Positions 1 to 3,719 of a stretch of 5,905 nucleotides of DNA are shown here, in pieces; positions within the stretch are counted from its first letter, which is position 1; every line of letters begins with the position of its first letter. This DNA comes from Nocardioidaceae bacterium. Its GTDB lineage: Bacteria; Actinomycetota; Actinomycetes; Propionibacteriales; Nocardioidaceae. The position numbers and the translations under genes were made by a program. The DNA lies in assembly GCA_025966335.1 (NCBI GenBank), contig JAICRS010000189.1:1-5905 (forward strand), read 5' to 3'. The notes beneath the pieces were generated by a model that worked only from the letters and a program-made list of their open reading frames with translations, was not told the DNA's origin and searched no databases.

Positions 1-173
1 CGACCCAGCTCCGTGTGCCCGCCCAAGGGAGGCCGGGGACGAGCGCCCTGCGGCCGACCGGTCCGGCGCCAGGCGTGCGGGTCGACAACGCCAGGAACCT
101 GGTGCCGACGGAGCCGGCCAGTGGATCGGCGACGACGCGGTCCTTGGGCGTCATGCCCGGACAGCTCGGCTGA
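1..173 (+). CDS. C-terminal end of an unrecognised protein (5' end outside window)
   Basis: The frame beginning at base 3 stays open from the window edge to a TGA at 171-173 and encodes 56 residues. They are rich in Pro, Gly, Ala, Ser and Thr and end in SLGVMPGQLG, which looks like a disordered C-terminal tail. I chose this frame over the two other open plus-strand frames because its third codon positions are by far the most G/C-rich (roughly 85-90 percent, counted by eye). A good ribosome binding site for the next gene begins inside the stop codon, which is typical of a tight operon. I do not recognise the family and see no catalytic motif or membrane segment. The call rests on codon bias and spacing only. 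Confidence 0.5.
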   Translation, partial: TQLRVPAQGRPGTSALRPTGPAPGVRVDNARNLVPTEPASGSATTRSLGVMPGQLG

Positions 174-189
174 GAAGGAGCACCACCCG

Positions 190-426
190 ATGCTGCTAAC
201 TCGAACGTTCAGGCCTGGCTCGGAACCGCTTCCGGTCATGGGCACGTCCACCGTCCAGGCTGGGGTGGCGCCTGTCCTTTCGTCAGGGATCGTCGCCGGT
301 GACACGTGCGCGTGGCCGCGAACGGAGAAAGAGCCATCGGAGCGGGGCCCTCGCGAGCCTCGGGACATCGTCGAGGAGTGGGGCTGGGGGTCCTTTCCAG
401 CCAGCGACCCTCCCGCGAACTGGTGA
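190..426 (+). CDS. small protein with C-terminal FPASDPP motif
   Basis: This encodes 78 residues. The ATG at 190 was chosen because AAGGAG (175-180) lies 9 bases upstream. Longer starts in the same frame would overlap the preceding gene and lack such a site. The last 20 residues read DIVEEWGWG followed by SFPASDPPANW and the stop. From memory, this acidic lead-in plus FPASDPP ending recurs at the C-terminus of many short, uncharacterised actinobacterial proteins whose function is unknown. The N-terminal half shows no recognisable domain, signal peptide or membrane segment, and a single Cys is present near residue 42. Third-position G/C is moderate, lower than in the other genes here, so the N-terminus is less certain than the tail. 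It lies 16 bases after the upstream partial gene and may share its transcript. Later in-frame starts (ATG 238, GTG 265) have no visible ribosome binding site. Confidence 0.65.
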   Translation: MLLTRTFRPGSEPLPVMGTSTVQAGVAPVLSSGIVAGDTCAWPRTEKEPSERGPREPRDIVEEWGWGSFPASDPPANW

Positions 427-532
427 CCGCACCTGGGTGACCGGCTCCGACCGGAAACAATCTTCGCTTCAGAGCGCGCATTCGCCGCCAATGGGGTGCG
501 GTGACGGCGGACATGCGGAGTAGCCGCTTCGG

Positions 533-544
533 GTTCATATGAAC
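533..544. repeat. 12-bp perfect palindrome GTTCATATGAAC
   Basis: GTTCATATGAAC is a perfect inverted repeat without a spacer, and it is AT-rich in a GC-rich background. It lies in the gene-free stretch 427-611 between the end of the FPASDPP gene and the 3' end of the CAU tRNA. A spacer-less palindrome of this size could be a dimeric regulator site, but no gene starts next to it, so its role is unknown. Confidence 0.4.
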
Positions 545-549
545 AACCA

Positions 550-581
550 GCTCCGACCCCGCGCTTTCCGCACGTCGGAGC
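550..581 (-). terminator. candidate hairpin downstream of tRNA-CAU
   Basis: GCTCCGAC (550-557) and GTCGGAGC (574-581) form a perfect 8-bp stem with a 16-base loop. Read on the minus strand, the stem lies about 30 bases past the tRNA 3' end and is followed by TGGTTGTTC, a modestly T-rich tail. It could stop tRNA transcripts, or plus-strand transcripts from the FPASDPP gene. The long loop and the poor T tract limit confidence. Apart from this hairpin and the palindrome at 533-544, I see nothing else in 427-611. Confidence 0.4.
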
Positions 582-611
582 CGGCTCAATGTGTGTCGGG
601 CTGACAGTGTG

Positions 612-685
612 TAGGGCGGGTGGGACTCGAACCCACGGCCCAAGGATTATGAGTCCTCTGCTCTAACCGACTGAGCTACCGCCCC
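612..685 (-). tRNA. tRNA with CAU anticodon (elongator Met or lysidine-modified Ile2)
   Basis: The minus strand folds into a full cloverleaf of 74 nt. The acceptor GGGGCGG pairs with CCGCCCU (one terminal G-U pair) and the discriminator is A. The D stem is GCUC/GAGC, the anticodon stem GAGGA/UCCUU, and the T stem GUGGG/CCCAC with loop UUCGAGU. The anticodon loop CUCAUAA gives anticodon CAU. It is not the initiator: the anticodon stem lacks the three consecutive G-C pairs next to the loop, and position 11-24 is C-G. A CAU anticodon is shared by elongator Met and by Ile2, whose C34 is converted to lysidine by TilS. The G27-U43 pair and the AGAGCAG context resemble known Ile2 tRNAs, but I cannot decide. 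CCA is not encoded; the bases after A73 are CAC. Confidence 0.95.
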
Positions 686-695
686 TCGGTGGAGA

Positions 696-701
696 AACCT
701 A
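696..701 (-). promoter_or_regulatory. possible -10 element of tRNA-CAU
   Basis: TAGGTT on the minus strand ends 10 bases before the tRNA 5' end and fits the actinobacterial TANNNT pattern. It would give a leader of only a few bases. No -35 consensus is visible 17-18 bases further upstream, so this is weak. The tRNA may instead be co-transcribed with the stalk-protein gene, which ends 100 bases upstream. Confidence 0.3.
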
Positions 702-785
702 CCGGTGGCTCGGGTCTTCGCGGGACGTGGGGTTGGCCGTGTTCGTCGAATGCCGCGGCGGTCCAGTGACGCCAATCGGCAAGCG

Positions 786-2018
786 TCAGGCGTCCGCCGA
801 TCGCACGCGCCACCAGAGAGCGACCAGACCAACCACGGCGGAAACAGTGCTCGCGCCCAACAGGAGCACCAACAGGAACGTCGTGCTCAGCCCCGACTCA
901 TCCAGGCTGCTGTCTGTGGGTCCGCTGAGGGCGCTGGCCTTCTGCTGAGCGTCAGCGGGAGCCTGGGCTCGTTCCGGCTGCGCTTGGTCGCCACCGGAGG
1001 TTTCCGGCTCAGGATCTCCGGCTGTGGCACGGTCCGCCGCGGCGTTCCCGACAGCGGGCGATCGGCGCGGCACGAGCGGCACGCCGGCGATCTCGACAGG
1101 CTCCTGCGGGCGGTCGACTACCGCGGCGGTAGCGCACCGTGGCGGTCCCGCGTTTTCACACCGAGACGATGCGGCATCTGGCGCTGCTCCCGACGAGGTC
1201 GGGCCGGATGACGGCGGCAATGCGGACGAACCGCCTCCTCCGGACTGACCCCGAGGTCCACCGCCGGAGGTGCCGGCAGGCTGGTCATCGGACTTCTTGT
1301 CCGGCTGCTTGTCCGGCTTGGCCGGTCCCTTGTCTGCCTTGGCCGGCCCGTTGTCCGGCTTGGCCGGTGTGTCGCCGGCGCTCTGACCAGGTGTCTGGGA
1401 CGGAGGCGCGATCGGCCCGACCGGGTCCTGGTCCGTCCCCGTCGGCTCGTCGGGGGTGTCCTTGTCCGGCTTCTCGGGCTTGATGGGGCCGCCGGTCCCG
1501 CCGTCGTCGGGAACATTCACCGGGTCGTCAGGCACGTCCGGCTCATCGGGCTGGGCCGGCTCATCAGGCTGATCCGGCTCGTCCGGCTGGTCGGGCTCAT
1601 CCGGCTCGTCCGGCTGGTCGGGCTCGTCGGGCTCATCCGGCTCATCCGGCTCGTCCGGCTCATCGGGCTCATCGGGCTCATCATCCGGATCGTCCGTCTC
1701 CGCGTCGTCCGGCTCATCGTCGGAACCGCCGCCGCCCGGTCCCCGGTTGGAGTTGTCCGTGTCGTCGCCACCATCCAGCAGCTGCGTCACCATGCCCGGT
1801 TGCGGGAGGACGATGACAGCTTCCGCGGGGATCGCGCTGCCGACCCCCACAACGACCGATCCCAGCACCAGAACGGCCACGGTGGAAAGCCGGGCGGTAA
1901 CCGAAGCCCGTCCGCCGGCGGGTGTTCGCAGCACGCTGTCCCCGCGCCCGGCCTCCGGGCACACGTCGACCTCGCGCCCCCCAACGCTGCGGTCGAGCCG
2001 TCGCCGCAAGCTGGCCAT
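786..2018 (-). CDS. membrane-anchored surface protein with long Asp-Glu-Pro stalk
   Basis: This encodes 410 residues of unknown family. Visible in order: a basic N-terminus; a hydrophobic stretch (residues 44-62) ending in PAEA, a type-I signal-peptide-like site with cleavage expected after residue 67; 18 consecutive D-E/Q-P triplets (113-166); a Pro/Lys/Asp linker with three PAKPDxG-type heptads (218-238); a Gly/Ser-rich spacer (about 250-285); a short segment with two Cys (287 and 295); and one membrane helix (about 379-401) followed by the basic tail WWRVRS. This predicts an extracellular rod held by a C-terminal anchor. No LPXTG motif or lipobox is seen. I chose ATG 2018 because third-position G/C is high right up to it and falls beyond. 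GTG 1964 and GTG 1934 are alternatives that would give shorter, more usual signal peptides. The open frame continues upstream across the deacetylase gene, but that part is an antisense shadow. The gene is divergent from the deacetylase. Confidence 0.85.
   Translation of the reverse strand: MASLRRRLDRSVGGREVDVCPEAGRGDSVLRTPAGGRASVTARLSTVAVLVLGSVVVGVGSAIPAEAVIVLPQPGMVTQLLDGGDDTDNSNRGPGGGGSDDEPDDAETDDPDDEPDEPDEPDEPDEPDEPDEPDQPDEPDEPDQPDEPDQPDEPAQPDEPDVPDDPVNVPDDGGTGGPIKPEKPDKDTPDEPTGTDQDPVGPIAPPSQTPGQSAGDTPAKPDNGPAKADKGPAKPDKQPDKKSDDQPAGTSGGGPRGQSGGGGSSALPPSSGPTSSGAAPDAASSRCENAGPPRCATAAVVDRPQEPVEIAGVPLVPRRSPAVGNAAADRATAGDPEPETSGGDQAQPERAQAPADAQQKASALSGPTDSSLDESGLSTTFLLVLLLGASTVSAVVGLVALWWRVRSADA
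1305..1367 (-). repeat. three 21-nt repeats encoding PAKPDxG heptads
   Basis: Residues 218-238 of the stalk protein read PAKPDNG, PAKADKG, PAKPDKQ: three heptads encoded by 21-nt near-identical units. They are followed by a partial copy, PDKK. This is a basic counterpart to the acidic repeat nearer the N-terminus. Confidence 0.8.
1521..1685 (-). repeat. 9-nt tandem repeat encoding 18 Asp-X-Pro triplets
   Basis: There are eighteen consecutive in-frame 9-nt units, with proline at every third residue from 115 to 166. They comprise 12 DEP, 3 DQP and one each of AQP, DVP and DDP, giving 30 acidic and no basic residues in 54. Synonymous codons alternate (GAC/GAT, CCG/CCC/CCT), so the DNA is a degenerate rather than perfect repeat. 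The array could expand or contract in frame by slippage. Confidence 0.95.
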
Positions 2019-2023
2019 GACGC

Positions 2024-2029
2024 AGAATA
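2024..2029 (-). promoter_or_regulatory. candidate -10 element of the stalk-protein gene
   Basis: TATTCT on the minus strand ends 5 bases before ATG 2018. It is a good TANNNT match in an otherwise GC-rich region. With this spacing, transcription would start at or next to the ATG, so the message could be leaderless. If translation instead starts at GTG 1964 or GTG 1934, the same promoter gives a 5' leader of about 54-84 bases. No convincing -35 is seen. Confidence 0.35.
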
Positions 2030-2102
2030 ACTCGGGACGTCGGAACGTATCTGGACGCAAGGGACACGGCTCGAGCAAAACTTCCAGGAGTCTTCTGCGA
2101 GC

Positions 2103-2144
2103 GCCGATCGAGACGGATATCGAGCCGATCGAGACGGATATCGG
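2103..2144. repeat. two tandem 21-bp repeats in the divergent intergenic region
   Basis: Two directly adjacent 21-bp units (2103-2123 and 2124-2144) are identical at 20 of 21 positions and share the core GATCGAGACGGATATCG. Each contains an inverted pair CGAT-N10-ATCG. The 21-bp period equals two turns of B-DNA, so proteins bound to both copies would sit on the same face. They lie between the two divergent genes, 85 bp before the stalk-gene ATG and 72 bp before the deacetylase ATG. A regulator site for one or both genes is the simplest reading. Confidence 0.6.
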
Positions 2145-2205
2145 TCCGTCCGGCGCACGCACTCGGTGCGAGGTTGTCCGTCGCAGACCAAGGGTGGCCC
2201 GTGCC

Positions 2206-2220
2206 ATGCTCATGCCATGA
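2206..2220 (+). other. four-codon upstream ORF (MLMP) overlapping the deacetylase start
   Basis: ATG CTC ATG CCA TGA encodes MLMP. Its stop overlaps the deacetylase start as ATGA. AAGGG (2190-2194) lies 11 bases before the mini-ORF, but 22 bases before the deacetylase ATG, which has no ribosome binding site of its own. Termination and re-initiation could deliver ribosomes to the deacetylase. Chance occurrence is possible for so short an ORF. Confidence 0.35.
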
Positions 2221-2978
2221 GCGATCAGGCACTGGAACAGACCCCGCCCGCGTTGACCCACGTCGTCGAGGACTGGCAACGCGCCCTGTGCGTCGTTGCG
2301 CATCCGGACGACATGGAGTTCGGCGGTGCGGCCGCCGTGGCCCGCTGGACAGACCAGGGCAAGGACGTCGTCTACTGCATGGTGACCAGCGGTGAGGCCG
2401 GGATCGACGGGATGCATCCAACCGAGTGCAAGCGGGTGCGGGAGGCCGAGCAGGTCGAGTCGGCGCGAATCGTCGGCGTGGACGTGGTCGAGTTCCTCGA
2501 GGAGCCGGACGGCATCCTCGAGTACGGCGTGCACCTGCGCCGGGTGATCACCGCTGTCGTGCGCAAGCACCGTCCCGACATCGTGATCACCAACAACTTC
2601 CGCGACTCCTGGGGCGGTGAGTCGCTCAACCAGGCGGACCACATCGCGACCGGGAAGGCAACGTTGGACGCGGTCCGGGACGCCGGGAACCGATGGGTGT
2701 TCGCCGACCAGCTCGAGGACGGCGTGGAGCCGTGGGGCGGCGTCAAGCAGGTGTGGGCCGCAGGGTCGCCGTACGCCAAGCACGGCGCGGACATCACCGA
2801 CACCTTCGACGCGGGAGTGCAGTCACTCAAGGCGCACAGCGCCTACATCGACGGCCTCGGCTGGGAGCACTTCGACCCCGCGGAGTTCCTGGAGGGCATG
2901 TCGCGGGCGACCGGCAGCCGGATGGGTGTCGCGCACGGCGCGCCGTTCGAGGTCTTCCGGATGGGCTGGGGTGACTGA
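2217..2978 (+). CDS. PIG-L / LmbE family zinc-dependent deacetylase
   Basis: This encodes 253 residues, a normal single-domain length for the family. PIG-L enzymes hydrolyse N-acetyl groups, typically from GlcNAc-containing substrates; MshB and Mca of mycothiol metabolism are relatives. The signature AHPDD is at residues 28-32. By family analogy His29 and Asp32 bind zinc and Asp31 is the general base. A later NQADH motif supplies the third ligand, His142. No signal peptide or membrane helix is seen, so it is probably cytoplasmic. The substrate cannot be told from the sequence: it is shorter than MshB and I see no feature assigning it to mycothiol synthesis. I chose ATG 2217 because the protein begins shortly before the fold there. 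The GTG at 2166 would add 17 residues with no support. The gene diverges from the stalk-protein gene and converges on tRNA-Asn. CATGCT ending 6 bases before the ATG could be a -10 element for a leaderless message. Confidence 0.93.
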   Translation: MSDQALEQTPPALTHVVEDWQRALCVVAHPDDMEFGGAAAVARWTDQGKDVVYCMVTSGEAGIDGMHPTECKRVREAEQVESARIVGVDVVEFLEEPDGILEYGVHLRRVITAVVRKHRPDIVITNNFRDSWGGESLNQADHIATGKATLDAVRDAGNRWVFADQLEDGVEPWGGVKQVWAAGSPYAKHGADITDTFDAGVQSLKAHSAYIDGLGWEHFDPAEFLEGMSRATGSRMGVAHGAPFEVFRMGWGD

Positions 2979-2998
2979 TCCCGGCGACTGCCCAGAAA

Positions 2999-3029
2999 GC
3001 ACCAACGGGCCCCGAAAGGGCCCGTGTGC
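2999..3029. terminator. bidirectional hairpin terminator between the deacetylase gene and tRNA-Asn
   Basis: ACGGGCCC (3005-3012) and GGGCCCGT (3018-3025) form a perfect 8-bp stem with loop CGAAA. GCAC/GTGC adds four more pairs below a two-base bulge. It starts 20 bases after the deacetylase stop and 6 bases beyond the 3' end of the oppositely oriented tRNA-Asn, so it can serve both. There is no clear T tract on either side, as is common in high-GC actinobacteria. Confidence 0.8.
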
Positions 3030-3035
3030 GGAAAG

Positions 3036-3108
3036 CTCCCCCGGTTGGACTCGAACCAACAACCCTCCGGTTAACAGCCGAATGCTCTGCCAATTGAGCT
3101 ACAGGGGA
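3036..3108 (-). tRNA. tRNA-Asn (GUU anticodon)
   Basis: The minus strand folds into a standard 73-nt cloverleaf. The acceptor UCCCCUG pairs with CGGGGGA and the discriminator is G. The D stem is GCUC/GAGC, the anticodon stem UUCGG/CCGGA with loop CUGUUAA (anticodon GUU), and the T stem GUUGG/CCAAC with loop UUCGAGU. CCA is not encoded; CTT follows the discriminator. In Mycobacterium tuberculosis a tRNA-Asn gene also lies close to dnaG (from memory), so the linkage may be old. Confidence 0.97.
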
Positions 3109-3141
3109 CCGTGCACGCGCGATCCGTGCAGCAGCCCGGAT

Positions 3142-3171
3142 AGGTTAGCAAGTGATCTGCCGAGTTGCTAA
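3142..3171 (-). promoter_or_regulatory. candidate tRNA-Asn promoter
   Basis: On the minus strand TTAGCA (3171-3166) and TAACCT (3147-3142) are separated by 18 bp, a plausible -35/-10 pair. The expected start lies about 25-30 bases upstream of the mature tRNA 5' end. Both hexamers fall within the inverted repeat at 3145-3171. Confidence 0.45.
3145..3171. repeat. inverted repeat TTAGCAA-N13-TTGCTAA
   Basis: These are perfect 7-bp arms (3145-3151 and 3165-3171) around a 13-base spacer. It lies 11 bases past the stop of the 178-residue gene and overlaps the tRNA-Asn promoter candidate. It may be a weak terminator for the dnaG unit, an operator over the tRNA promoter, or both. The AT-rich 7-bp stem makes a strong terminator unlikely. 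Confidence 0.5.
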
Positions 3172-3182
3172 ATCGGCCACGC

Positions 3183-3719
3183 TCAGAGACCGAGCTCCTC
3201 CGCGGCCACCTCGAGACCGCGCTCGGCGGCCGCCATCACCGCCGGATCCGAGGGATCGACGCCCCGGTCGAACTGGTACGCCCAGGTGACCTCGCCGGCC
3301 CCATGAGGTGCGCGCCGGGCGATCACGAACAGCCCCCGTTTGCCCTCCACCACGACCCGGCGCTGGAGTACGACGCTGGCGGTGACTCGTTCGCGGACCA
3401 GCTCGAGGAGCAGTCCTGGGTCCTCGATCGCGAAGGAGTGCTCGGGCCGGACGTGGCCGAACTCACCGACCTCCGTGATCACGAGCAGCTCCTCGTCCCG
3501 GTTCCAGTCGGCGCGTTCGATGCGCTGCCACGGGATCCGAGCCGGATCGTCAGCGGCGTCGTCGCCCGGGACCAGAAGCAGCGCATCACGCGTGCCCAGC
3601 AGCCACGACCCGTCGCGGGCGGGAATCCCGGCCAGCACCTTCTCGCTCTTGTCGACCGATGCCCGGGCCAGCACCGCGGCAGGCACCGGCACCGACCGCT
3701 TGAACGGGTTCCGGACCAC
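3183..3719 (-). CDS. conserved actinobacterial protein of unknown function, downstream of dnaG
   Basis: This encodes 178 residues. The sequence begins VRNPFKRSVPVPAAVL, then predicts mostly short beta strands (residues about 28-130) that include WLLGTRDALLLV and an IPWQRIERADW motif. A strand-rich segment with VRERVTASVVLQRRV follows, and the protein ends in an acidic helix (about 160-177). From memory, small actinobacterial proteins with this IPW-x-R-[IV]-x-x-A-x-W pattern are common and uncharacterised. The strand pattern is reminiscent of PH-like folds, which is an inference. No catalytic motif, signal peptide or membrane helix is seen, so it is probably cytoplasmic. It starts with GTG, whose G is the last base of the dnaG TAG stop (TAGTG), and it has no strong ribosome binding site. 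It is therefore probably translated by coupling to dnaG. It is not known to be part of the primosome. Confidence 0.85.
   Translation of the reverse strand: MVRNPFKRSVPVPAAVLARASVDKSEKVLAGIPARDGSWLLGTRDALLLVPGDDAADDPARIPWQRIERADWNRDEELLVITEVGEFGHVRPEHSFAIEDPGLLLELVRERVTASVVLQRRVVVEGKRGLFVIARRAPHGAGEVTWAYQFDRGVDPSDPAVMAAAERGLEVAAEELGL

Noticed and set aside
236..643. 135-codon minus-strand frame
   Set aside because: It overlaps the tRNA-CAU gene and lies antisense to the FPASDPP gene; the product resembles no family.
1521..1685. CRISPR-like array in the 9-nt repeats
   Set aside because: The units are contiguous, in frame, without spacers and use alternating synonymous codons. This is a protein repeat.
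2154..2170. Small hairpin CGCAC-N7-GTGCG upstream of the deacetylase gene
   Set aside because: A 5-bp stem is expected often by chance in such GC-rich DNA, and nothing else supports it.
2166..2216. Upstream GTG start for the deacetylase
   Set aside because: It would add 17 residues without a ribosome binding site. The protein starts naturally at ATG 2217.
1714..2421. 235-codon minus-strand frame
   Set aside because: An Arg/Pro-rich out-of-frame shadow that spans the stalk-protein gene, the intergenic repeats and the antisense of the deacetylase gene.
2019..2783. Minus-strand N-terminal extension of the stalk-protein frame across the deacetylase gene
   Set aside because: It runs antisense to a well-supported PIG-L gene, and third-position G/C drops just upstream of ATG 2018. 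A promoter-like hexamer also lies at 2024-2029.
612..3108. Integration site (att duplication) of a mobile element at either tRNA
   Set aside because: I found no second copy of either tRNA 3' end in the window and no integrase gene.
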